From NCBI RefSeq assembly GCF_002192455.1, contig NZ_CP021744.1, forward strand, positions 496,001-560,000: a stretch of DNA of 64,000 nt, given 5' to 3'. Of the stretch, positions 35,182 to 43,050 are shown piece by piece (position 1 is the first letter of the stretch; each line of letters opens with the position of its first letter). This DNA is from Streptomyces albireticuli (GTDB taxonomy: Bacteria; Actinomycetota; Actinomycetes; Streptomycetales; Streptomycetaceae). The position numbers and the translations under genes are program-made. The notes under the pieces were generated by a model. It saw only the letters and a list, made by a program, of their open reading frames with translations. It did no database searches and was not told where the DNA came from.

Positions 35182-35928
35182 TCAGCTCTCCAGTCGCAGG
35201 TCTGCCAGATAGGTGGGCCAGGCCGTCGATTCGTCCTGGTGGACGGCGTGCACGGTCCACGGCGTGCCGTGCGTGACCTTCTCCAGCTGCTCGGGCGGGC
35301 AGAACAGGAAGTCGAACCACTCCGTGGCGGCGGTGCGGTGGCGCACCCGCATGCGGACGAACTCCTCGCCGCTGTGGGCACGGGCGGTGTGCACCCCCTG
35401 CGGCGCCAGGGGGTCGGCACCTTCCGCCTCGCCGAAGGCCATGTTGGTGCCCAGCAGCCGGGCGCCGGGGCGGGCGTGCCGGGCCAGGCCCGCCAGGATG
35501 CCGCTGCTGTGCTTCTCGTCGCCGAGCAGTCCCAGGTTGGCCCCGAGCATCAGGAAGGTGTCGAACGTGCCGAGGTCGTCGGGGAGTTCGGACACGGAGG
35601 CCACGTGCGCCTCGACGCCGCGCAGCCGTGCCACCTCCACGCCGCCGCGCGAGGTGTCGATGCCCACGACGTCCTTGCCGGCCGCGGCCAGCACGGAGCT
35701 GTGGCGTCCGGGGCCGCAGCCGATGTCGAGGATGCGGCCGGTGGCGCGCTCACAGGCCATCCGGTCCACCGGCAGCCATGTGTCGGGGCCGTGGAAGTAG
35801 TTCACGGCGTCCTCGGCGTAGATGTAACCGTCGTCCATCTCGTAGACGAGGTGGGTGACGCCGGGCTGGGCGCCGCTCTCGTGGACGCAGCGGTAGGCGT
35901 CGCCGAACGGGTCGTCGGTCGTGGTCAT
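35182..35928 (-). CDS. Class I SAM-dependent methyltransferase
   Basis: A 248-residue protein from ATG 35928 with a GGGGGAG ribosome site. The SAM motif is ILDIGCGPGRHSSVLAAAGK with VVGIDTS after it. The C-terminal half has a WFDFLFCPPEQLEKV segment. Context suggests it works in sequence with the O-methyltransferase directly downstream on an aromatic or polyketide-like small molecule, but no scaffold-making gene is in view. Confidence 0.88.
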   Translation of the reverse strand: MTTTDDPFGDAYRCVHESGAQPGVTHLVYEMDDGYIYAEDAVNYFHGPDTWLPVDRMACERATGRILDIGCGPGRHSSVLAAAGKDVVGIDTSRGGVEVARLRGVEAHVASVSELPDDLGTFDTFLMLGANLGLLGDEKHSSGILAGLARHARPGARLLGTNMAFGEAEGADPLAPQGVHTARAHSGEEFVRMRVRHRTAATEWFDFLFCPPEQLEKVTHGTPWTVHAVHQDESTAWPTYLADLRLES

Positions 35929-36195
35929 GTGCCGCTCCCCCTGGTGATCGTTGATCATCGCGAGGAACATGCTCACGTGCCGCGAACCGGACATTCCCTA
36001 GTCTTCGCGCGCGCGTCCCTTCCCTGCGTACGCGCCACCTCCCGCGCCCTCTCCGCCGAGGCGCCGCCGCCCCCATCCGTCATGGGCGCACCGGAACGCG
36101 GGGCGGTGCGGCCCGGTCATAACCGGCCACCACGGGGACGCGCCCTTGACAGCGGTCCTGTACGCGGGCCGGACGGCCGGGGCCGCGCCGGTGCT

Positions 36196-36831
36196 CTACC
36201 CCCGTCCCTCCCGTCGTCGCAGGCGGGACCGGAGGATCCGCTGTGTCATCGGGCCGGCTTCCTCCAGCGCGCCTGCCAGGTCCGCGAGCTGTTCCAGCGC
36301 TGCCAGTGCCCGTTCCGCGCCCGCCTCGTCCACGCCTTCGTAGAGTTCGAGGCCGACGAAGCCGGCCGCCACGGCCCGGGAGAGGCCGGTCACGTCGATG
36401 AACCCGGCCAGCGGGTGGGCGGCCAGGACGCGGTTGAGGGCCTGTTCGATCTCCTCGATCCACAGGCCGAGACCGGCCGCCGTGGCCGGTGCGAGGCGGG
36501 GCTGGGTCTGGGCGCCGGCCAGCAGCTGGGCGAGGACGGCCACATGGCCGCCCGCCCGCTCCCGCGCGTGCAGCTCCCGGGCCAGGGCCAGGAGCCCGGT
36601 GAGCGTGCTGACCTCGGCCAGCTGTTCCCGGTAGAGGGCCACCCGCTGCTCGGCACCGTGCCGGCACGCGGCGGCGAGCAGCTCGTCCACCGTCCCGAAG
36701 TGGTAGAAGACCAGTGCCTGGTTGACGCCCGCCGCCGCGGCGACGGAGCGGGCGGAGGTCTTGGCGATGCCCTGTTCGGTCAGGGTCCGCAGGGCCCCTT
36801 CGAGGAGCTTGGTCCGGGTGTCCTCGCTCAC
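36196..36831 (-). CDS. TetR family transcriptional regulator
   Basis: A 211-residue regulator started at GTG 36831, overlapping the DUF4166 stop (GTGA). The HTH is IAKTSARSVAAAAGVNQALVFYHF, then a helical ligand domain. It is the last gene of the SRPBCC-DUF4166-TetR operon. The TTGAGC-type palindromes upstream of that operon are its likely sites, giving an autoregulated unit. Confidence 0.9.
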   Translation of the reverse strand: MSEDTRTKLLEGALRTLTEQGIAKTSARSVAAAAGVNQALVFYHFGTVDELLAAACRHGAEQRVALYREQLAEVSTLTGLLALARELHARERAGGHVAVLAQLLAGAQTQPRLAPATAAGLGLWIEEIEQALNRVLAAHPLAGFIDVTGLSRAVAAGFVGLELYEGVDEAGAERALAALEQLADLAGALEEAGPMTQRILRSRLRRREGRG

Positions 36832-37502
36832 GCGCGGGCCTCTTCCCGCACCGGCCGCAGCCCTGCCCGCGGCGGATGCCCGGTGGTGTAGTCGGCGGTG
36901 AAGGAGCCCCGGTAGCCGAAGAGCGGTCCGAAGCGGCGGTTGGTGACCCGTACCTCGATACGGAAGCACCGCGCCGCGTCGTCGTAGGACTCGCGGACGA
37001 CGGCGTCACCGGCGACGAGCGCGGGCACCCGGGCGTCGACGGGGCCCTCCCTGAAGCGGTGCTCGCCGGAGCGGATGACCAGCGCCCCGGTGCGGTCGGC
37101 CGTGAAGTGCAGGTCGGTGGCGAGGTGCTGGTGCGTGCCGAGGTAGTCCACCACGCAGCCGCGTTCGTGGCTGAAGACCATGGTGGCGTCGAAGCGGCGC
37201 GGCCGGCCGGGGAAGGCGAAGGTCCGCACGAAGGTCACGGTCTCGCGTCCGTAGGCGTCACGGTAGGGGGCGTTCTCGATGGTGAAGGGGATGTTCTCAC
37301 CCGCGCGCGGCAGCAGGATGTTGCGGCTTCCGCCGAGCGCGAGGAAGGGCCGGACGAAGGGGCGTCCGTGCCACACCCGCTCCATCACCCCGCGCCCGGT
37401 GCACGTCTCACCGCTGTCGAGTCCGACGGAGAAGCGGCGCCGGATCTGTGGGTGCAGCCGGTCGAAGTCGGCGCCCAGGGCGCGCTGGAAGATCGAGGTC
37501 AT
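36828..37502 (-). CDS. DUF4166 domain protein
   Basis: A 224-residue protein that opens SIFQRALGADFDRLHPQIRRRF, the typical DUF4166 start. It carries the MERVWHG, RNILLPRAGENIPFTIEN and GRETVTFVRTFAF blocks. The biochemical function is unknown; the domain is common in actinobacteria beside SRPBCC proteins and TetR regulators, as here. Confidence 0.9.
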   Translation of the reverse strand: MTSIFQRALGADFDRLHPQIRRRFSVGLDSGETCTGRGVMERVWHGRPFVRPFLALGGSRNILLPRAGENIPFTIENAPYRDAYGRETVTFVRTFAFPGRPRRFDATMVFSHERGCVVDYLGTHQHLATDLHFTADRTGALVIRSGEHRFREGPVDARVPALVAGDAVVRESYDDAARCFRIEVRVTNRRFGPLFGYRGSFTADYTTGHPPRAGLRPVREEARA

Positions 37503-38199
37503 GAGGGTGTTCCAGTCGGTCGAGGAGGCGGGGCGGGGACTGGGTGTCGAGGTCCGGTGGACGGCGCGGGCACCGGCGGGCGGCCGGGGTGGTCGGCAGA
37601 GGCGGGAAGGTCAGGGCCGGCGCGAGCACGGCGCAAGTGGTGACCGGACCGGTGAGGACGGCTGTCAGGACGACGGCCGCCAGGCGGGCGGCCGGCTCCG
37701 CGAGGGCCTGGCGCAGGGCCCGCTCCGGGGTGATGCCGCGTTCGCACCACAGCCGCAGCCGGTCGAAGGACCAGGCGGTGCCCCAGCCGATGAGGGGCCG
37801 GAAGACCATGCGGTCGACGAGCCTGCCGAGGCGCCCCCAGCGCGGGAGGTAGTCGTAGCCGGTGACGAAGCGGACGGTCTCGCCCTCGGGGAGGTAGCGC
37901 CAGTAGCCGCTCCCGTTCGCGATCAGCGACAGCGGGTGCGGTGAGGCGAAGCGCAGGGCCGAGGTGCGGGTGCCGTCGGGGCGGTGCTTCTCCCCGGCGC
38001 TGACGCCGGTGCCGGAGACGGTGAGGAAGGGCAGCACGCGGGTCGCGTACCGGAACCTCTGTGGCTCGCCGGGTGCGGCGGGCAGCGGGTCGATGTCCGT
38101 GAAGCGGACGTCCCAGCGCCGGTGCTGACGGAGCTGCTGGGTGCGCTCCCAGAGCGTGTCGAGGCCGGTCCGTACGCGCGTCTCCACGTATATCCCCAT
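37408..38199 (-). CDS. SRPBCC family protein
   Basis: A 263-residue ORF. The first about 160 residues are a START/SRPBCC-like lipid- or ligand-binding fold: IYVETRVRTGLDTLWERTQ, RFTDIDPLP, RFASPHPLSLIANG, then an amphipathic C-terminal helix region. A hydrophobic stretch follows (LAAVVLTAVLTGPVTTCAVLAP). The last about 30 codons overlap the DUF4166 gene by 95 bases, which is long for this genome. A one-base shift would end it at 37499 with a normal ATGA overlap, so the 3' end is uncertain. Confidence 0.8.
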   Translation of the reverse strand: MGIYVETRVRTGLDTLWERTQQLRQHRRWDVRFTDIDPLPAAPGEPQRFRYATRVLPFLTVSGTGVSAGEKHRPDGTRTSALRFASPHPLSLIANGSGYWRYLPEGETVRFVTGYDYLPRWGRLGRLVDRMVFRPLIGWGTAWSFDRLRLWCERGITPERALRQALAEPAARLAAVVLTAVLTGPVTTCAVLAPALTFPPLPTTPAARRCPRRPPDLDTQSPPRLLDRLEHPHDLDLPARPGRRLRPAAPTDPAPLLRRTRQR

Positions 38200-38221
38200 G
38201 CGATCCCCCGCCGACGGCGAC

Positions 38222-38271
38222 TTGAGCAGTCGCTCAAACGCACCCTACGGGGTGTTTGAGCGATCGCTCAA
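38222..38271 (-). promoter_or_regulatory. Promoter with two TetR-type operators
   Basis: A perfect 16-base palindrome TTGAGCGATCGCTCAA (38256-38271) and an imperfect copy TTGAGCAGTCGCTCAA (38222-38237) have centres 34 bases apart. On the minus strand TTGAGC (38266-38271), an 18-base spacer and TAGGGT (38242-38247) form a plausible promoter for the SRPBCC operon, with operators over the -35 and near the start site. Confidence 0.75.
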
Positions 38272-38378
38272 GAGGCGGTTCACGCCACAGGGTGACGGCG
38301 TAGCGCATGGGGGCCTGGAGCCCGTTCCCGCCGCGCCTGCCCGTGCCGCCGCCCCGCCGTCGGACCGGGCGCGCCCCG

Positions 38379-39536
38379 TCAGCCGCGCCCGCGGGTGTTG
38401 AGCCGGGCGGCCTGGCGTGTCAGGTGGTCGCGCTCGGCGAGGTCGGGCGCCTTCCGGGCCGCCTCGGCGTACAGCCGTGCCGCCGTCGCCAGGTCGCCGT
38501 CGCGCTCATGGAGGTACGCGGCCACCGCGGTGTGGCGCGGCAGTGAGGGGTCCAGCGCCGCGAGAGCCGCCAGGCCCGCGCGTGGCCCGTCGGCCTCGCC
38601 GACGGCGACCGCGCGGTTGAGGCGGACGACCGGGCTGTCGGTCAGGCGGGCGAGCTCGTCGTACCACTCGACGATCTGCGCCCAGTCGGTCTCCTCGGCG
38701 GTCGGCGCGTCGGCGTGCAGTGCCGCGATGGCGGCCTGGGCCTGGAACTCGCCGAGCCGGTCGCGGGCGAGGGCCGCCTGAAGGATCGCGATGCCCTCGG
38801 CGATCGACTCGGTGTCCCACCGTCCCCGGTCCTGCTCGGCGAGCGGCACCAGGCTGCCGTCGGGCGCGGTCCGGGCCGGGCGCCGGGCGTGGTGGAGCAG
38901 CATGAGGGCGAGCAGCCCCGCCACCTCGGGGTGGTCGATCGCGGCCGCGAGCCGCCGGGTGAGCCGGACGGCCTCGTCGGCGAGGTCGACGTCGCCGGAG
39001 TAGCCCTCGTTGAAGACCAGGTACAGGACGCGCAGCACGGTGGCGACGTCGCCGGGCCGGTCGAACCGCACGCCGGAGACGGTGCGCTTGGCCCGGCTGA
39101 TCCGCTGTGCCATCGTCGCCTCGGGCACCAGGTAGGCCCGGGCGATCTGGCGGGTGGTCAGCCCGCCGACGGCGCGCAGCGTGAGCGCGACGGCGGAGGA
39201 CGGCGTCAGCGACGGGTGGGCGCACAGGAAATAGAGCTGGAGCGTGTCGTCCACCGCGGGCGCGGGGCCGGGCGCCGGCTCCTCGTCGACGCGCTCCTCC
39301 CGCCGGCGGCGGGAGGCGTCCGCGCGGGTCGCGTCGAGGAACCGGCGCCAGGCCACGGTGACCAGCCAGCCCTTCGCGTCCCGCGGAGGGTCGGCCGGCC
39401 AGACGCGGACCGCCTCGACCAGCGCGTCCTGTACGGCGTCCTCGGCCGCCGCGAAGTCGGCTCCGCGGCGGACGAGGATCCCGAGCACGCTCGGCACGAG
39501 GCTCCGGAGCAGGACCTCGTCCATCGACGGGCTCAC
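38379..39536 (-). CDS. ECF sigma factor of the ECF42 type with C-terminal TPR extension
   Basis: A 385-residue protein (GTG 39536; ATG 39524 gives 381). Sigma region 2 has AAEDAVQDALVEAVRVWP. Region 4 has SAVALTLRAVGGLTTRQIARAYLVPEATMAQRI. The long C-terminal extension includes FNEGYSGDVDLADEAVRL and RWDTESIAEGIAIL, the ECF42 hallmark. This class has no anti-sigma factor and is paired with DGPF (YCII-like) proteins. Here the DGPF gene lies immediately upstream, and the predicted coupling is by a GTGA overlap once its frameshift is corrected. Confidence 0.92.
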   Translation of the reverse strand: MSPSMDEVLLRSLVPSVLGILVRRGADFAAAEDAVQDALVEAVRVWPADPPRDAKGWLVTVAWRRFLDATRADASRRRREERVDEEPAPGPAPAVDDTLQLYFLCAHPSLTPSSAVALTLRAVGGLTTRQIARAYLVPEATMAQRISRAKRTVSGVRFDRPGDVATVLRVLYLVFNEGYSGDVDLADEAVRLTRRLAAAIDHPEVAGLLALMLLHHARRPARTAPDGSLVPLAEQDRGRWDTESIAEGIAILQAALARDRLGEFQAQAAIAALHADAPTAEETDWAQIVEWYDELARLTDSPVVRLNRAVAVGEADGPRAGLAALAALDPSLPRHTAVAAYLHERDGDLATAARLYAEAARKAPDLAERDHLTRQAARLNTRGRG

Positions 39537-39558
39537 TCCGTGACGGTGGGCGGGGCGG

Positions 39559-39939
39559 TCAGGAAAGGGCGTACCTCCAGCCACTCGTGGATCGGCTTTC
39601 CGCCCGCCCCGGGGCGGCCGACAGTTCCCCGGCGAGCTCGACGGCACGCTCGTAGCTGTCGACGTCGATCACCATCCAGCCGGCGATGAGGTCCTTGGTC
39701 TCGGCGAACGGGCCGTCGGTGACCGGCGGGCGTCCCTCACCGTCGTAGCGGACCCACGCGCCCTCGGGGGCGAGCGCCTGACCGTCGACGAACTCGCCCG
39801 TCTTCTCCAGCCGGGCCGTGAAGTCGTTCATGTACCGCACGTGCGCCGAGATCTCCTCCGGGCTCCACCGGTCCATCGGTACGTCGTTGACCGCGGCCGG
39901 GGCGCCGCGGTAGTGCTTGAGCAGCAAGTACTTGGCCAT
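39559..39939 (-). CDS. DGPF/YCII family protein, partner of ECF42; C-terminus frameshifted
   Basis: A 126-residue protein with the name-giving VTDGPFAETKD motif and the opening MAKYLLLKHYRG. The last residues (GRAESRSTSGWRYALS) are not family-like. Adding one G in the CCGGGGCGGGC run near 39585 restores AGGKPIHEWLEVRPFLTAPP and a stop at 39533, overlapping the sigma gene start. So a one-base deletion, real or a sequencing error, is very likely. The family pairs with ECF42 sigma factors, perhaps as target or modulator. Confidence 0.88.
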   Translation of the reverse strand: MAKYLLLKHYRGAPAAVNDVPMDRWSPEEISAHVRYMNDFTARLEKTGEFVDGQALAPEGAWVRYDGEGRPPVTDGPFAETKDLIAGWMVIDVDSYERAVELAGELSAAPGRAESRSTSGWRYALS

Positions 39940-40109
39940 GATGGCTCTCCTCGGTGCTGGTGCGGCCGCTTTCGGCCGCGTTCGTCGTCGTGTTCGTCAC
40001 GGGGACGGAGCCGGTCACGGGTTCTCGACATCGCCGTCCGCGTCTCTTCGACTCTCGTGGACGAGTCCGGGTGAGGCATCTCGGCACCGGGCCGCGGCGC
40101 GTGCCCCGC

Positions 40110-40568
40110 TCACCGGCCGGTCTTGATCTCCTTCATGGTCAGATGGGATTCCAGGCGGAGGACGGCGGGCAAGCAGCTGAGCCTGCCCGTGAGGAAGGCC
40201 TCGTAAGCGGCGTGGTCGGCCACGGCGACACGGATGAAGTAGTCGGGACGCCCGTACATGCGGCGGAATTCGATGACCTCGTCGTAGGAGGCCACGGTGT
40301 CCTCGAACTCCTCGAAGCTCTTGCGGTCCTGGGCGTAGATCTCGACGTCGATGAGGACCTCCAGCCCACGGCCCATGGCCTCGGGGTTGATGACGGCCCG
40401 GTACCCGGCGATCACGCCGAGCTCCTCCAGCCGCTTGACGCGGCGCAGGCAGGGCGGTGGGGTCAGGCCGACCCGCTTGGCCAGCTCGACGTTGGTCAGC
40501 CGCCCGTCCTGACGAAGGTGAAACAAAATTTCCCGATCGAGGTCGTCAAGGCTTATTTCGTTGCTCAC
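40110..40568 (-). CDS. Lrp/AsnC family transcriptional regulator
   Basis: A 152-residue regulator from GTG 40568. The HTH is LDREILFHLRQDGRLTNVELAKRVGLTPPPCLRRVKRL, followed by an RAM/AsnC ligand domain (IDVEIYAQDRKSFEEFEDTV, GRPDYFIRVAVAD). It is divergent from azlCD, so it most likely controls branched-chain amino acid export in response to an amino acid. Confidence 0.93.
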   Translation of the reverse strand: MSNEISLDDLDREILFHLRQDGRLTNVELAKRVGLTPPPCLRRVKRLEELGVIAGYRAVINPEAMGRGLEVLIDVEIYAQDRKSFEEFEDTVASYDEVIEFRRMYGRPDYFIRVAVADHAAYEAFLTGRLSCLPAVLRLESHLTMKEIKTGR

Positions 40569-40630
40569 CTCGCCATCATAGAGCGATAATCAGCAACCAT
40601 ATGAGGCGGGATTCTTCCTAAAATTTCTCC
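40569..40630. promoter_or_regulatory. Divergent leaderless-type promoters for lrp and azlC
   Basis: Toward azlC, -10 TAAAAT (40619-40624) ends six bases before the ATG at 40631, and no ribosome site is present. Toward lrp, -10 TATGAT (40575-40580 on the minus strand) ends six bases before the GTG at 40568. Both match the TANNNT-to-start spacing of leaderless actinobacterial mRNAs. The A/T-rich centre (GATAATCAGCAACCATAT) is a likely Lrp binding site. Confidence 0.6.
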
Positions 40631-41422
40631 ATGCACATAAGCCCTGCCGCCACCACCGGGGACCGGCCCCGGCCCGCACCCGCTGTCCCGCCCGCTCCCT
40701 CTCCCGCCCTCCCTCCCGTCCTCCCGCCGTCCTCCGGACCGTCCGAGGCGCGTGCGGCGTTCCGGGCGTCCGTGGGCGCCGGCCTGGGGTTCGTCCCGCT
40801 CGGCCTCGCCTTCGGGGCGCTCGTGACCCAGTCGGGCCTGGACTGGTGGTGGGCGGGGCTGTCCGCGACGCTCGCCTTCGGCGGATCGTTCGAGTTCCTG
40901 CTCATCGGCATGGTCACCGCCGCGGCCCCGCTGGCGGCCGTCGCGCTGTCCGCGTTCATGGTGAACGTCCGGCACGTCTTCTACGCGCTGTCCTTCCCGC
41001 TGCACCGCGTGACCGGCCGACTCGGCAAGACGTACGCCACCTTCGCCCTGTGCGACGAGGCGTACGCGCTGGCCACCGGGAAGCAGGCCCGCTCCTGGCC
41101 CGGCCGGCGCATCCTGTGGCTACAGTTCTTCCTGCACCTGTACTGGGCGGCCAGCTCGGTCGCCGGGGCCCTGCTCGGCTCCCTCATCCCGGCCGGCGTC
41201 ACAGGCCTGGACTTCGCCCTCACCGCCATGTTCACGGTCCTCGCCCTCGACGCCGTCCGGGACCTGCGCGACGACCTGCCCACCCCGGTACTCGCCCTGC
41301 TGAGCGCCCTGGCCGCCCGGCTCCTCTTCCCCGGCCAGCTGCTCCTGGCCGCCTTCGCCCTGTTCACCGCCGCCCTCCTGGCCCGGCACCTCACCACCGG
41401 CAGGAAGCCGAGCCATGCCTGA
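40631..41422 (+). CDS. azlC: AzlC family branched-chain amino acid permease
   Basis: A 263-residue membrane protein with a Pro-rich cytoplasmic N-terminus, then the AzlC pattern FRASVGAGLGFVPLGLAFGALV and FMVNVRHVFYALSFPLH, and about seven membrane helices. With AzlD it exports branched-chain amino acids or analogues. Its end overlaps azlD by eight bases. No Shine-Dalgarno sequence precedes the start. Confidence 0.92.
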   Translation: MHISPAATTGDRPRPAPAVPPAPSPALPPVLPPSSGPSEARAAFRASVGAGLGFVPLGLAFGALVTQSGLDWWWAGLSATLAFGGSFEFLLIGMVTAAAPLAAVALSAFMVNVRHVFYALSFPLHRVTGRLGKTYATFALCDEAYALATGKQARSWPGRRILWLQFFLHLYWAASSVAGALLGSLIPAGVTGLDFALTAMFTVLALDAVRDLRDDLPTPVLALLSALAARLLFPGQLLLAAFALFTAALLARHLTTGRKPSHA

Positions 41423-41744
41423 CACCCGCTACGCCGTCGCCGCCGTCCTCGTCGCCGCCGCCGTCACCTGGGGCCTGCGAGCCCTCCCCTTCGCCGCCCT
41501 CACCCCCTTGCGCGCCAGCCGCACCGTCCAGTACCTCAGCACCCGCATGCCGGCCGGCGTCATGGTGATCCTCCTCGTCTACTGCCTGCGCGACCTCCCC
41601 CTCACCCACGCACGCGCCGTGGCCCCGGCGGCCGCGCTCGCCGTCACGGTCGGCCTGCACCTGTGGCGCCGCAACGCGCTGCTGAGCATCCTCGGCGGCA
41701 CGGCCACCCATGTGATCCTGGCCAGCGCGGTCTTCACCTCGTGA
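41415..41744 (+). CDS. azlD: AzlD family transport protein
   Basis: A 109-residue protein with four hydrophobic segments. The AzlD features VTWGLRALPFAAL and YLSTRMPAGVMVILLVYCLRD are present. It overlaps azlC by eight bases and is the small obligate partner of AzlC in the exporter. Followed by the convergent LysE gene. Confidence 0.92.
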   Translation: MPDTRYAVAAVLVAAAVTWGLRALPFAALTPLRASRTVQYLSTRMPAGVMVILLVYCLRDLPLTHARAVAPAAALAVTVGLHLWRRNALLSILGGTATHVILASAVFTS

Positions 41745-41797
41745 AGACCGTGTGACATGGGCTCGGCGCTGTCGCTTCCTGTCTACGGAAAGGCGAA

Positions 41798-42454
41798 TCA
41801 GTCCCGGAAGGCCAGCGCGGCGCCGAGGCCGACCAGGACCACCCCGGAGACCCCGCTGATGCCGCGCTGGACCCGACGGCGGCGCAGCAGGCTCTGGACA
41901 CGGCCGAGGACGGCCACGACCACGACGTACCAGACCAGCGCGAGTCCCCAGAAGAGGCCGGCCATGACGATGTGCTGGGTGAGGGTGGACATCCCCGGCA
42001 GCGTGAACTGCGGGAAGAGGGAGAGGTAGAAGGCGGCGACCTTGGGGTTGAGGAGGTTGCTGACCAGGCCCTGCCGGAACGCCTGGCCGGGTGTGTGGTG
42101 ACGCCGGCGGTCGGCGGGCTCCGGCGTCGTCTGCCGCGCCGTGGCCGCGTCGTCGTGCCGCCTGTGGTGTCGGACGAAGTCGGTGAGGGCGCGTACGCCC
42201 AGGTAGACGAGGTAGCCGGCGCCCGCGACGCGGATGACCGTGTAGAGCATCTGGGAGCCGGTGAGCAGAGCGGTCAGGCCGGCCACGGCGGCGGCTGCCA
42301 GGACACCGTTGCCGAGCATGATTCCGGTGGCGGTGGCTGCCGCGCCCCGGCGACCGGCCGTCGCGGCGTTGCGCAACAGCAGTACGAGATCGGGTCCGGG
42401 CACCACGATGATGGCGAGTGATGCGGCTGCGAAGGCCATGAGCTGAGTGGTCAT
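41798..42454 (-). CDS. LysE/RhtB family amino acid exporter
   Basis: A 218-residue protein with the LysE opening IIVVPGPDLVLLLRNAATAGRR, five to six membrane helices, and the FRQGLVSNLLNPKVAAFYLSLFPQF motif. A His/Arg-rich cytoplasmic loop (HHRRHDDAATARQ) follows the third helix. It likely exports amino acids or derivatives, thematically matching the adjacent AzlCD/Lrp locus. It starts at 42454 and is divergent from the long gap upstream. Confidence 0.92.
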   Translation of the reverse strand: MTTQLMAFAAASLAIIVVPGPDLVLLLRNAATAGRRGAAATATGIMLGNGVLAAAAVAGLTALLTGSQMLYTVIRVAGAGYLVYLGVRALTDFVRHHRRHDDAATARQTTPEPADRRRHHTPGQAFRQGLVSNLLNPKVAAFYLSLFPQFTLPGMSTLTQHIVMAGLFWGLALVWYVVVVAVLGRVQSLLRRRRVQRGISGVSGVVLVGLGAALAFRD

Positions 42455-43050
42455 GACACTTCATGATGTCACCGAGGCGGGGTGTGCGGCGTGGTACGCC
42501 TGCGAGGTCTCGGCTTCGTGTGGTTTTCGACGGGTCGAAGTGCGACGCGGTGGCCGGTCTTCACGAGTCGCGCGGTTCACCTTCCGGTCCTCCGGGGTGG
42601 AAGCCGCACGCGCCGTCAGCGATCGGGCACGGTCCGCGGCGCGCTCGACCGCGCCGGGGCCGCGCTCCATGGCGTCCTTCCGCAGAGGACGGCATGGCCC
42701 TCCTGGCCCGTGGCCGGACGGCAGGAGACCTGGACCGGCTGCGTGACCTGATCCCTGGTGACCGGGTCGACGACTGCCGATGACCGGGCCCCGGTGGTGG
42801 GGGTGGCTCCATCGAGAATGGGGGGACAGCCGTAGTGAGTGGGGCAGCCGCGCCGCCTAGCGTCTGACGGTGTGAGACATATACCGGAACAGGGCGAAGA
42901 GTCCTCCTTGGGCATACGGGAACCGGCCTGCCCCTCAGCGGTGTCGGCCGGCGCGCGGACCGTGATGGCGGTGGCCTTACCCACGGGCGACGCGGCGCGT
43001 ACGGCACGTACTCCCGACCGCTCCGGCACCCATCCCCTCAAGGAGACTTC
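42455..43050. other. Long intergenic region without a supported gene
   Basis: Across 596 bases every frame gives only short Arg/Pro/Gly-rich products. A frame ending MALLARGRTAGDLDRLRDLI (stop 42783) is the most protein-like but has no family. Promoters for lysE and for the exported peptidase must be here. I see no clear hairpin or operator. Confidence 0.35.

Noticed and set aside
42463..42783. ORF in the long gap before the exported peptidase
   Set aside because: Low-complexity product, no ribosome site, no family resemblance.
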